The notes beneath the pieces were generated by a model. It was not told the DNA's origin. It was given only the letters and a program-made list of their open reading frames with translations, and made no database searches. Both the position numbers and the translations under genes were made by a program. A DNA stretch of 64,000 nt from Aphrocallistes beatrix (taxonomy: Eukaryota > Porifera > Hexactinellida > Sceptrulophora > Aphrocallistidae): positions 2,666,001 through 2,730,000 of the forward strand of contig OY725495.1 in NCBI GenBank assembly GCA_963281255.1, given 5' to 3'. Positions 22,895 through 33,348 of this stretch are shown one piece after another (the stretch's first letter is position 1; each line of letters opens with the position of its first letter).

Positions 22895-23017
22895 CAGGGG
22901 TGGATTGGGCCATCGGGACACCCGGCAAATGCCCGGTGGGTTAGCGGTCCGGCGGGATGGTGAGCCGCTCTCGGAAAATTTTCAGGGCCGGCTAAGAGCT
23001 ACCCCAATCCACCCCTG
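22895..23017. mobile_element. hAT-type MITE in the P/THAP intron
   Basis: Ends CAGGGGTGGATTGGG and CCAATCCACCCCTG, 123 bp and GC-rich. The flanks CTTTATGG and CATTATAG match at 6 of 8. It sits in the intron between the THAP exon and the linker exon. Confidence 0.78.
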
Positions 23018-24135
23018 CATTATAGGTTGCAAATTGCTTCAACTGGTCCACCAAAATTACCAGTCAAAGTTGACCCTCAATTCCTATGGCTAAACTTGAG
23101 AGTTATATTATATGACCGCTATGAGCATAGTGATTATTTGGTTAGAGAAAATATCTAGTGGCAATGGTGACACCAACCAACAGTCCAAAACATGATAACA
23201 TAATAGACCACTCAAAACTTACAACATATATCCAGTCGTCAGGTAGTAGGGCTTCACAGGTATATAATACTTCCCAAGGTTGAAAATGTTTAGCACAAAG
23301 GCATACGTGTTTAAGGGAAAAGCTATCTGCTCTATGTAAAAATTTCCTCCACTGATCCTTCTCTTTGTCAGAAAATTCATCCTTCATTTTGAAGATGGGT
23401 ATAGGTTCCTCTCCATCGTAACCCCTGCGGTATTTGGGGGCTGAGCATCTTGCTGGCATCATTCAATCCAAAGCTAATCAATGAATAGAAAACGTAATAA
23501 AAGGGAGGAAATGATTTGGACAAGGAATCATAAAGTGTACAAGTAAATATAAATAGAGAATTTTAATTATTAATAAGGAGCGCGTGTAATGAAATATCCA
23601 CTTACATAAGTATAAGTAAAAGTAGCACTCTACAGAATGTTATCAGGTTCACAATATTACGTAACAGCTTGTCAAACGAGAGTGAACGACGTTTAAAAAT
23701 TTTTAGTATTCTCAGACTTTTTTCCAAACAATCTTCAATCAACAGTTTGTCATTAAAAGCTTTCATTGATACCTTCTCATCCACATTCAAAGAAGACCAA
23801 GTGAATGTAATTTGGAAATGTTCATCCCTGTCCTTGAAGAAGAGACAGAAGAACCACCTCTCTCCATTATTCAGTCTCTCGCATTTATAGGAGGATTTGC
23901 AATTCATTCTTTAATATGAAGGACTATTCGTATACATGTTAGTTTGTACTTTGTAGTAAGAGAGAGAACTATCACAATTTCCCACTTCCTTTGTATTAAT
24001 ATTCATTACACTCCAATAAATTTCAGCAAAATATAGATATGCTATACAGTTTGTATTTTGCACATAAGACTTGAAGTAATCCATGGTTAAATACCGTGAA
24101 AAGGCTATAGTTACGTAGGCTGTGCGGAGCGGAAA

Positions 24136-24692
24136 TTAAGATATGCTACAATCCTAGTTATTACGTAGATTGGTTAGAGATAGTAATTAAAATATTGTTA
24201 ATGATTTTTACCTTGGGGCTGTATAGGGACTGTATAAACTACAGTGTAAAATCGCGAATGGCCCACACTTCTGCAAAAATATTCAAAATTGAAATTCCAT
24301 AAATATTTAGCATCAAATATCTCAAGTTTAAAATGGAGCTAGGTTATTTATAGAAGGGTTAAAATTAGGTATATTTTTGCACAATCACCTCGAATGACAC
24401 TTTTTGTCACATCACCAAATAATATCAATCAAATGATCTCCAATATCTCCAGACCTGAATAAAGTAAAGAACTTTGATCTAAAATGTAGAATTTTGATTC
24501 AAAATGTACTAGAACTTTGATCGAAATTGCTGAAAAATCGGGCATCATGACAATTATTAACTGTGGTTGTCATTTCTGCACAATTGCGATTTCAATTTTA
24601 TTTTTGAAAGCAATGTGTCTGTTCCTATTTTTTAATTTCTCTGGTTAAGTTGCAGAGAAGCTCGTATATATTTTATATTGAAATATGTTCTA
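24136..24692. repeat. diverged relative of the 28420-29189 mariner MITE
   Basis: AAATTAGGTATATTTTTGCA, then TCACATCACCAAAT, matches the interior of the mariner MITE at 28780-28840. The ends are not recognisable. No gene is seen. Confidence 0.45.
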
Positions 24693-25013
24693 CAATGACG
24701 TCATAATTCCATGATGAGTCGACATTTTCTTCTGAGCTTTTAATAGAATGTGTATATTAGTATTTTTTCACATATTATACAAATATAATCAAAAAATGAT
24801 GACTTATCATTCTGTTAATGACGTCATCACTAATCATCAAAATTTGAAACATTTTCAAATTTGGTGATTTTTCGAGTGATATCGATTTTAACAGTAAGAC
24901 AGACATATTTAGAGATGTTATCTCCCTTATGATATTTCAATGTGAGCCCAGGTGCCTCCAGCGGACACAAAGTGTCCGCCAGCCGCTCATCGCAAGCAAG
25001 CGAAGCGCGCTTG
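24693..25013 (+). mobile_element. rearranged Helitron with intact 3' end
   Basis: A short reverse-oriented piece (24693-24735, CATGATGAGTCGACATTTTC) is joined to a forward body from 24738 to the 3' end CTTG before host T at 25014. The 5' end is missing. A small copy of this inverted-join structure is also seen at 18008-18345. Confidence 0.7.
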
Positions 25014-25725
25014 TCATAATGAACTATCAAGTACTATTGGCAGCTCTCAATATCACACCCTACTTTGAATTCAGTGGTTCAGATTCTGTAGATGCAAATA
25101 ATGGAAACTCTTAAAATTCCAAAGATGAAGTTTTGGTGAATCCTTGTGTTATTACGTAGTTTGCTTAATAAAGAGACAACATTTGTCTTCTTACCTTGTG
25201 GACATACTCAATCATGCGGAAGTTGTTCAGATAATTTTTGTATTGGATATAGATGCCCTACATTCTGTTCATTCATAACAAAAAAGCAAAAGATTTTCAA
25301 ATAATTAGTTTTTTAGGATTTAACAAGTATTATTAATGCATACGGGTATTAAGCTTTAGTAGTCACAAATACGATTTAGCAAATATTGTTAATGAAATAA
25401 GTTTTAGTAGTTACAAATTTAGAAAGTATTCACACTTCAGGATTTCTCTTCTTAGAAAAAGAAAATTGGTTAGATCGTAATTATGATTGAGCAATTAAAA
25501 AATATTTTTGTCAAAACTCCTGAATTGTACACCTATATATGTAACAACAGACCTAATCAGAAATTATTTGATCAATATTCTACATTTTCTATCAAAGCTC
25601 TACATCGTCAAGTAAATTAGAACTTTCTTCATTTTATAAATTTCTTAATTTTTAGCATTTGATCAAAGTTCGACCTAAAATTCGATGAAATGTGCGGTGC
25701 CCTTTTAGCCCCTACGTATCCTGTA
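25014..25725. other. no recognisable gene or repeat
   Basis: AT-rich sequence without domain-bearing open frames. I found no inverted ends. Confidence 0.4.
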
Positions 25726-26160
25726 AACTGTAATTACTAGGCCTTCAACTGTGGTCGTATCTGATAAGCAATAGACTATTCCATATTCGGTGATATTACA
25801 ATTTGAACTTCCAAATTCACAGACTAGAGTTATGCGGCAATTAAATCTTTTGGTCATATTCTTAAAATCGACCCATAACTCAAATCTTTTGAATTTTAGA
25901 AGTACAAATTATATAATCACCTAATAGGAAGTAGTCTATAGCCTATCAAATACAAATAAATTGAAGGCCTAGTTATTGCAGGATACAGGATATGGCCCAA
26001 ACTGACCAAAATACCTAACCATAGCAAAGCAGGAATATAACAACATTCCATTGATAAATTCTGGATTTTCCAAATCAACCAGTACTAATCTTGCTTCTAC
26101 ACAAAAGTATAGGACACCCCACTGATATCTTCCATTTGAAATGTGTTTTGAGGCCGTTAT
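25726..26160. mobile_element. truncated CATAGCC-family inverted-repeat element
   Basis: The stretch with CTAATAGGAAGTAGTCTATA, GACCAAAATACC and TAACAACATTCCATTGA matches the right arm of the element at 16718-17736 (about 17130-17460). The outer end is missing. Confidence 0.6.
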
Positions 26161-26294
26161 AAAAACGAACAAACATTTGAAGTAGTTGTTATCCTAGGAT
26201 TGATTAAAGAAGCGACAGAGAATTACCAGAAGGTATAATGGGCAACTGATTGAATCTAGGTAGAGCAAACAATATCTTATAGTCGAAGATGGAA

Positions 26295-26400
26295 ACAGTG
26301 GCGGCTCCAGAGATTTAATTTAGAGGGGCCAACTTAAATTCGACTGTCCTAGGATGAGAAGACAAGCGTTAATGCAGGTGGGTAGCTAGGATTTTGGATT
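26295..26400. repeat. hAT-like dispersed repeat
   Basis: It begins CAGTGGCGGCTCCAG and matches 7576-7680 in the opposite orientation. The far end is not defined. Nothing else is recognised between 26160 and 26849. Confidence 0.5.
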
Positions 26401-26999
26401 GGGAAGTCTTGAACGAGCGAAGCGAGTAAATAGAGAGGTTTGGTACATAAGCCCAAAGATTTTTCAAATCTTAGACGTTGAAATATCGCTCTACAGCTAC
26501 TCTAATCATATATGAAGCAATCATTTTGATCTAATTTATCTTATCATTCATTAATTTTGATACATAAATTCAAGACACAAAATTAGAAAGTGATGAACTA
26601 AAACCAAAATTCTCATCTTCTACACATCTACAGGACGTCTGAAAAGTTCTGCAACCAAATTTTATTGATGAATTATACTTAAACAAATAGATCTCCAATA
26701 ACATAAAAACACGGAAGTATGTATAGTTCTCTATTTAATTTGTTCCTAATGATAGGTTTTCACTCAGGGGCGGATCTAAGTCAACCGGTAATATTGAAAT
26801 AAAAATGAACTGAAAGAAAGTGGACTCCATCTTTCGATTAACCAAATACAGGGTTGGTTCATAAATCATGCACGAAACTAAATTGCTCTCATTTCACGTA
26901 ATTGTGATAATGTGATGATTTTAGTTACATTTGAAAGGAAAACCTCAATTATGAATAATAATGAAATGAGCATTTGAAATAAGAATTCATTTATTTCAA

Positions 27000-27491
27000 C
27001 AAGCGCGCTTCGCTTGCTTGCGCTGCGCGGCTGGCGGACACTTTGTATCCGGAGGAGGCGCCTGGGGTCACATTGATTAATTATAAGGGAAATATCAGCT
27101 CTAAATACGTCGGTCCTACTGTTATAATCGATATCACACGAAAAATCACCAAATTTGTTAATTTTTAAAATTGATGCGTAATGATGACGTCATCACAGAA
27201 GAATGAGTCATCATTTTTTGATGATAGTTGCATCATATGTGTGATATATTAATATACAGATTCTATTAAAATTTCAGCCTTCTATCACTTAAAATGGCTG
27301 AGTTATGGTCGAAAAACTGAAATTTCTAATTATTAAAAAAAGGTGACAATGACGTCATAATTCCATGATGATTCGACATTTTTGTCTGAGCTCAGAACTT
27401 ACTGGAGCCATAGCCAAAAGACTCCCGCATGCCAAAAATCAGTTTTCTGCGTCTGGCAGTTTCTTCAATCAATTCGTTACATACATATACG

Positions 27492-27523
<32 letters not shown>

Positions 27524-27561
27524 TAAATATACGTATATTAATCGAGTTTTAATAGTAAGGA
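27000..27561 (-). mobile_element. complete non-autonomous Helitron (reference copy)
   Basis: On the minus strand it runs from 5' TCCTTACTATTAAAACTCGA through an AT microsatellite, TGTAACGAATTGATTGAAG and a body of about 0.5 kb to the 3' end. The 3' end holds a palindrome around GACACAAAGTGTC-type sequence and a terminal hairpin CAAGCGAAGCGCGCTTG. Host A precedes the 5' end and host T follows the 3' end, without duplication. Helitrons move by rolling-circle replication using a Rep-helicase encoded elsewhere; this copy encodes nothing. The 3' tetranucleotide is CTTG rather than the usual CTRR. Confidence 0.85.
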
Positions 27562-27653
27562 TACGTACTCAATATGGGACCTTTTTTGCTATAACGTGAT
27601 TTGAGCATAAACCAAAGTTATATGTGACTTTTCTGCAAGTAGGTCATGTTATA

Positions 27654-28417
27654 CATAGGGCATTCCAAAAGTTCTCGTCCCAAATCTGTATCTCAAATGA
27701 GAGTGAAAATAGGATATTTTCGATTTGTCCATTGTATTCCTTAAGGGATCAGCTTCCAATTTGTATATTGGTTTATTTTAAGAGGACAATTATTGTGGTT
27801 CCTATATTAGATTTTTGTGCATCGGTTTAGGGCACTGCCTTTGAACGTGATTTTGGGGTTCCCTTTGATATATTTCAGTTCTGAGCAGATTTAGATTAAA
27901 ACTGATCCCACCATCCAATTCTACGCATCAACTAACATATATATTGAATTCTCTGAAGTATTATAGTTTGAGGCTGAGGGAATAATTGTGTTTTGAAGTG
28001 GTTAACTACCATTTTTGTCCCACTTTTGAGTGGCGAAAATTGACAAAAAATCCACTAAAAGTGGCATGATATTTTTTCAACACGAGCAATACTATTGAAC
28101 ACCTCCCGATTACTTTTTCACATTGGTTCTTAATTATTTCACCTTTTAATGACCTTATTCTACGATTTTCACAACTTTTATTCTCCAAATTTAGTTTTAA
28201 GCCATTTTCAATGGGAAGATTCCAACTTTTCGACACTACCCTAAACCGATGCATAAAAATCTAATATAAGAACCACAATAATTGTCCTTTTAAAATAAAC
28301 CAATATATAAATTGGAAGCTGATCCCCTAAGGAATACAATGGACAAATTGAAAATATCCTATTTTCACTCTCATCTGAAATACAGATTTGGGACGAGAAC
28401 TTTTGGAATGCCCTATG
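27654..28417. mobile_element. mariner-type MITE, 764 bp
   Basis: Ends CATAGGGCATTCCAAAAGTT and AACTTTTGGAATGCCCTATG are perfect inverted repeats flanked by TA. The inner arms are also largely inverted (GTCCCAAATCTG, CAGATTTGGGAC). No coding. Confidence 0.85.
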
Positions 28418-28419
28418 TA

Positions 28420-29189
28420 CAGGGTGGCTTTTAAGTTATTTCCCAAGCTTGATTAGGTATAAAATTTCTAATACTCAAACAATCTGTTATTATGGTCTTT
28501 AGAGATTGTAATTCAAATATTCTCAATGATTTTAAAAGATTTTTCGAGTCTAAGACCTAGAACTGTGTTTTGTATGGTGAGTTTTGTGGAGAAAATATGT
28601 GTCCTGGCGCGCAGCGAAATTCGAGAAACAGGTCCACTGCTTCTGTAAAAAATGTCTCTATAATCGATGTTCCATGACGATTTAGCACCAGATACCTTTC
28701 ATTCACCATGGAATTATTTCACAAATCCATTGAATTCATTATCAGAAACGAGATATAGTTATTATTTCACGTGTTCAAATTAGGTATATTTTGCAAAATC
28801 ACCCAAAATGGCACTTTTTTTCACATCACCAAAAATCTGATCCAAATGTTTCTCAATATATACTGATCTAAACAGCCTATATTTCTACAAATTTAGAGTA
28901 TTCGAGGAAAATGTGAGAGCTAATTTGTCCTAGAATTTGAAGACTCTAGAATGACAATTTGAAAAGCAGTGGGCCCTGTTTCTCGAATTTCGCTGCGCGC
29001 CAGGACACATATTTTCTCCACAAAACTCACCATACAAAACACAGTTCTAGGTCTTAGACTCGAAAAATCTTTTAAAATCATTGAGAATATTTGAATTACA
29101 ATCTCTAAAGACCATAATAACTAAGATTGTTTGAGTATAAGAAATTTTATACCTAATCAAGCTTGGGAAAGAACTTAAAAGCCACCCTG
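28420..29189. mobile_element. mariner-type MITE, 770 bp
   Basis: Ends CAGGGTGGCTTTTAAGTT and CTTAAAAGCCACCCTG are inverted. The left TA (28418-28419) is shared with the neighbouring MITE. The arms are nearly palindromic over about 200 bp each, including GCGCAGCGAAATTCGAGAAA. Confidence 0.85.
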
Positions 29190-29194
29190 TAGTT

Positions 29195-29330
29195 GAGATA
29201 AAGCTCTCAATCTCTGTTTTCAATTCATCTAAGGTTTGAGGATTATTTTTATAAATACTGTCCTTACAGTAGCCCGCGGGTTCAGATCAGGTGAGTTTGG
29301 AGACCATGGAAAGTCCGTCTCCGCTGATGG
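29195..29330 (-). pseudogene. Tc/mariner transposase C-terminal fragment
   Basis: The minus-strand frame reads PWSPNSPDLNPRAYCKDSIY, then KNNPQTLDELKTEIE. This is the third-catalytic-residue region of a Tc/mariner transposase (usual form SPDLNP.D/E.). The residue expected to be acidic after LNP is missing. Only about 45 codons remain. It belongs to the remnant element 26850-29488. Confidence 0.7.
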
Positions 29331-29493
29331 TGCGATATTCAAACAAGGTTTAGAGATCTAATTCGTCAATTTCACTTTATACAAATGACATTAATCTCTA
29401 AAGAAAATCCTAAAAGGAAGTGATGGTTAGCCAAATACCTTCCGAGTGGTATCATTTTATTTTGGTGATAGAATCAATGAAACACCCTGTACA

Positions 29494-29579
29494 TGTACTC
29501 TAGGGGTCCGAATAAACGGACCCCTGCTTATTAATTATTGAGACCCCCCCCCCCGTTTATTCGGACCCCTAGAGTAAGT
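29494..29579. mobile_element. tiny palindromic element
   Basis: CTCTAGGGGTCCGAATAAACGG faces CCGTTTATTCGGACCCCTAGAG around a 25-base AT and poly-C loop. TA lies at each end. It can form a 22-bp-stem hairpin and resembles a minimal pogo-type MITE. Confidence 0.65.
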
Positions 29580-29599
29580 AATTTTAGGTAAAATAAACA

Positions 29600-30460
29600 C
29601 AAGCGTGCTTCGCTAGCTTGCGCTGCACGGCTGGCGAACATTTTATGTTCACCCGAGGGGTCCTTTGAGTACCTAGGCTCACATTGATTAATTAAAGGTA
29701 GAAAACATCTCTAAATACGACTGACTTACTGTTATAATTGACATCATTCAAAAATTGATAAAATTTTCAATTTTTGATGCGTCATCATGACGTCATAACA
29801 GTGATGAGTCATCATTTTTGACGATAGTTGTATCATAAATGATGAATATGAATATACACGTTCTATTAAAATTTCAGCCTTCTATCCTAAAATGACTGAG
29901 GTATAGTCGAAAAACTGAAATTTGTGATTAGAAAAAGGTGACAATAACGTCATAATTCCATGATAAGTTGACATTTTTTCTGAGACTCGAACTTGCTCGA
30001 GCCAGTGAAAAATACTCAGGTGGGAAAAAATTCTGCGACTTGCAGTTTCTTAGATCATTTCGATATATAAGTACTGTGGAATTCGCTTATTAGCCACTCC
30101 TTTATTAGCAATATTGCTCTATTACGTAGCAACCAATTTTCATCCCATGTTAAGATTTTGTGTTAATTCTGTACACTTATTAGCAACTTCGCGTATTAGC
30201 AACCATTTTATGAGCAAAACTCGAGTTGCTGATAAGCAAACTCCACTGTATGTTATTAACGTCCATATCGAGGAAGAGATTAATTCCTATTTTCATCAGT
30301 GTTTGAGCTAAATCTGTAACGAATTGATTGAAAAAACGGCCAGGAACAGAAAGCTGATTTTTAGCATGTGGAAGTATTTTGGCTATGGCTCCACTAGGTT
30401 ATTACCTCGGACAACATTTTTCGTCTTTTTCGAGGCTCATTGTCATCTTTTTTATAATTA
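29600..30460. mobile_element. Helitron inverted dimer (right 3' end lost)
   Basis: A reverse-oriented body begins at a 3' end (CAAGCGTGCTTCGC, host A at 29599) and runs to about 30062. A linker follows (GTTATTAACGTCCATATCG and further), then a forward body from 30314. A reverse Helitron inserted at 30461 cuts the forward body. The same reverse-linker-forward order occurs at 33350-33842. A 175-bp MITE interrupts the linker at 30074. Confidence 0.7.
30074..30248. mobile_element. 175-bp MITE with a paralogous empty site
   Basis: Ends CTGTGGAATTCGCTTAT and ATAAGCAAACTCCACTG are inverted, with TA on both sides. The related linker near 33550 reads AACATACTTATAAATCG, the uninterrupted site with a single TA. 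This fixes the boundaries and the TA duplication. The ends are pogo/Tigger-like. Confidence 0.9.
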
Positions 30461-30720
30461 CAAGCGCGCTTCGCTTGCTTGCGCTGCGCGGCTGGCGCAC
30501 ACTGTGTCCGCTGGAGGCGCCCTTTGGGCGCATAGGCTCACATTGATTAATTATATGGTAGATAACATCTCTAAATATGTCTGTCTTACTGTGCAGTGAT
30601 GAGTAATCATTTTTTGCTGAGCGTTGTATCATACGTGAGATATATTAATATACTCATTCTATTAAGATTTCAGCCTTCTATCACTTAAAATGGCTGAGTC
30701 AAGTTCCGCAAATTAGGGAC
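30461..30720 (-). mobile_element. truncated Helitron
   Basis: It has an intact 3' end (CAAGCGCGCTTCGC after A) and about half of the body with an internal deletion near 30595. It ends in the middle of the family body (AAAATGGCTGAGTC). Confidence 0.75.
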
Positions 30721-31007
30721 TCAGATTTCTCCGGAATGGTTCCGTTCCATTCCGTAAATTAGGTTTGTCCAATATATAGTACAAGCGCGCTTCGTTTACT
30801 TGCGCTGCGCAGCTAGCGGACACTTTGTATCCGCAGGAGGCATCCTTTGGACGCCAGTCTCACATTGATTAACTATAAGGTAAATAACATTTCTAATACG
30901 TCTGTCTTACTTTTTTAATCGATATGAGGCGAAAAATCAAAACAATTGTTATTTATGCATAATGATGACGTCATAACAATGTAATGAGTCATCATTTTTT
31001 GATGATA

Positions 31008-31295
31008 CAGTCATGGTCGCTTATTATGAATCCGCTTAATATGAACATTCGTTTATTATGAACTAACCTCCTGGTCCCAATTTCATTATTCACACATGAT
31101 TTGTATTGAATTTAGTCTTGCTTAATGCAGTTTTGGAGATAACTCTGCGATTCAAATCTGCACTGAAAAATTAAATGAATCGGTTGAAAATGTCAAAAGT
31201 TAGCTATTATAGGAAAGGCCCAACCTTAATATTAAATTTTTATATTATGAACACATTTTTGGTCCCTGGTCATTAATAATTAGTGACCCTGACTG
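31008..31295. mobile_element. pogo/Tigger-type MITE
   Basis: Ends CAGTCATGGTCGCTTATTAT and AGTGACCCTGACTG are flanked by TA. It interrupts a Helitron body at the motif TTTTTTGATGATA, which is uninterrupted in sister copies. Confidence 0.85.
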
Positions 31296-31408
31296 TAGTT
31301 GTATCATATTTGAGATACTATATTAATATACACATTTTCTATCAAAATTTCAGCCTTCGATAACATCAAACGGGTTATAGTCGTAAAACTGGAATTTCTA
31401 ATCATTAA

Positions 31409-33348
31409 GGATACCGCCCTCGAAAAATCTTGACTGGCGTAAAAAAAAACTGCAAAATGTTTTATTGCTAATTTTATTGTATTACTGATCGGTCCACCAT
31501 CTGATAGCACTATTTGGACGGCATTTTTTTGTATTTTTTGCGAAATAACCCCCTAAAGTTTAGCGCTAATAAAAATTGAAAATTATTAGAGGATTTTGAC
31601 TCATTTACCAGTTAGTTTTTAACTTATTTGATATTTTTTTAATGATATGAACCTTCACATTGTATTAGCACCTTTGGAGATTATAAAACACAAATATTTA
31701 AAAGAATGGGCAAATAAAATCCCAACAAAATAGCTCTATAAGGGAGTTCATTTATATAATCCTCGGGAAATCGCAAGTTTGATCTCAGATATTTAGCGAT
31801 CACTGGGTCAGAAATAAAATTCTGATCGTTTCAAAAAAAAATTTGTTCGGATCCGACCATTTGTTCTTGAGATATCGCATATTATAGGTAAAGTTCGGCC
31901 ATAATATCCCTCTAAGGTCCCGAAAGAGGCTGATGTCATATCTTAAAAACTATTGTAGATATATCATATATTATATCCTTAAATAAAAGGATATATGCGA
32001 AAATATATAGGTTCCTCGAACATTCCTTTGTCAAAAAATAAATAATTCTCGACTTATCATTGATTTAATTGTAATACAAATTCTATGGAGAACTTTGAAT
32101 CTATTAGAAAATGGCGAATCTAATCATTAAATATGTGTCCAAATTTAGCTATTATGCTAAATAGTGAATACAATTGCCGTTAATAATATGTACAGAAAAA
32201 TTGGAGAACTTTTGATAATTATTTTGAAAGTTCTGGCCTTGGACCTCGCAGATTCGGTCAAAAACCCCCATTTAGGGTCCAAAAAGAGATATCTCTCTAT
32301 CTTTGTAAATACAAGTCCAAATTCTTAGTTCTCACTTCCTAATATACTTTTTACTAGTGTACATATATGATTCTTTGATAATAATTGCACTACACCCTAT
32401 GGAATGTTAAGTTTTAGATTTTTGTCATATGATGACGTAGCATTTTTCGAAAATCCTAACTTCGAAACTAAAAGTCGTAGACTTTCGCTCTAACTTCCTA
32501 ATATACTTTTTGGAAGCTTTTTATTCATTCTAAACTGATAGATTATACTTCGCAGTGCCAGGAATTTGAAATATTATCTACAATTATCTCAAAATATTCG
32601 GAGTTAGGGGCCTCAAGGAAATTTGTGGATTTTCAGGGTACTTTTGCTATTTTTGGTAAATATTTGGCTTTAATATACCTAAATCAGCAGTATGGATGCG
32701 AATAAATGTCTGTGGATGCTTATGTGCATTATTAATAACTCATTTTACATTCTTCTTAACACCTAAACTTAAAATCTCTATATCTCGGGACTTTGAAATT
32801 TCAAAATTGACCGTCTTTACAGAATTATTTCTCAAATTTGGTTTGAGATAGAAGTTTGAAAATTTCAAGAGTTGTTTCATATCATTAGGCGATGAACGTA
32901 GGACCACCATTTTTTGGATATATTCTAACTCGGTGATTTTATTCATGTTTTCCCCAAAAAAACAGACATTTTTGGCCCTTTTTTGGCCCTTTTTTTTCGG
33001 ACACCGATAAAATTTACAATATTTGTCATTTTAACTTTCTTCTGGTCCTATGAAGTTGCAAATATGGTAGACTATCTATGATTCGATTTTGGAAGCGTTT
33101 GATTCCTTGGTATGTCCTAAACAATTCATTGAGTGCCTAAATTTCTACCATTAAGATGTGCTAGCGGAAAATTAAAAAAACAGACTTTGAGACACTGTAT
33201 CTCAAAATCTAGAAATGAGAATCAAAAACGGTTTGGAATGTGCCAGTATTTCTTGATGGAGATACCTCCCCACGCTTAACATCTCTTATAGCTCTACTTT
33301 CATCGTATGCTGTAATGCAAATCATATGTTTTTTCGAGGGCGGTATCC
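31409..33348. mobile_element. 1.94-kb non-autonomous TTAA-target element
   Basis: Ends GGATACCGCCCTCGAAAAA and TTTTTCGAGGGCGGTATCC are perfect inverted repeats. TTAA flanks both sides (31405-31408, 33349-33352). Sister Helitron copies carry a single TTAA at this point (near 27334). TTAA targets are used by piggyBac and Kolobok families, and the GG start favours Kolobok. The interior has only short open frames with no recognisable transposase. Confidence 0.85.

Larger units (their letters stand above)
18946..23462 (-). pseudogene. THAP9/P-element-like transposase, split and frameshifted
   Basis: Exon 1 encodes a THAP finger (MPARCSAPKYRRGYDGEE, CLCAKHF) and ends at a GTAAGT donor (23223). The second Cys of the finger appears as Tyr. 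Exon 2 starts after TATATAG at 22819 in the same phase and contains LLKGTIPSILPNYPSY, common after THAP fingers. The catalytic part reads MDEIHLKPEYSNKGGDIIG, with Asp in TDNYPLN and LKHCVPHPI. A frameshift then precedes ILKTIRNNWLYPNN. The MULE cuts the gene after a KFGKLNP-like motif. A short remnant at 18946-19048 (LLKLVEDLASLWDIII) may be the continuation. P-type enzymes cut and paste DNA. Confidence 0.7.
18945..24130 (-). mobile_element. P/THAP-type transposon copy 2, split by a MULE
   Basis: The minus strand holds, in order, a terminal segment shared with copy 1 (24069-24125), a THAP exon (23223-23462), a linker exon (about 22636-22819), a P-type catalytic region (about 22000-22576) and a small remnant (18946-19048). 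The MULE at 19049-21991 lies between the last two. Neither terminal repeat of the P element could be defined. Confidence 0.6.
26850..29488 (-). mobile_element. mariner/Tc-type remnant interrupted by three insertions
   Basis: The left end TACAGGGTTGGTTCATAAATC and the right end GAATCAATGAAACACCCTGTA are imperfect inverted repeats next to TA. Between them are a Helitron (27000-27561), two mariner MITEs (27654-28417 and 28420-29189) and a transposase fragment (29195-29330). The pairing of the two ends is inferred from similarity to the MITE at 56519-56937. Confidence 0.5.

Noticed and set aside
32740-32946. 68-codon minus-strand frame inside the TTAA element
   Set aside because: It is AT-rich, has no domain and no splice partners, and does not resemble piggyBac or Kolobok.
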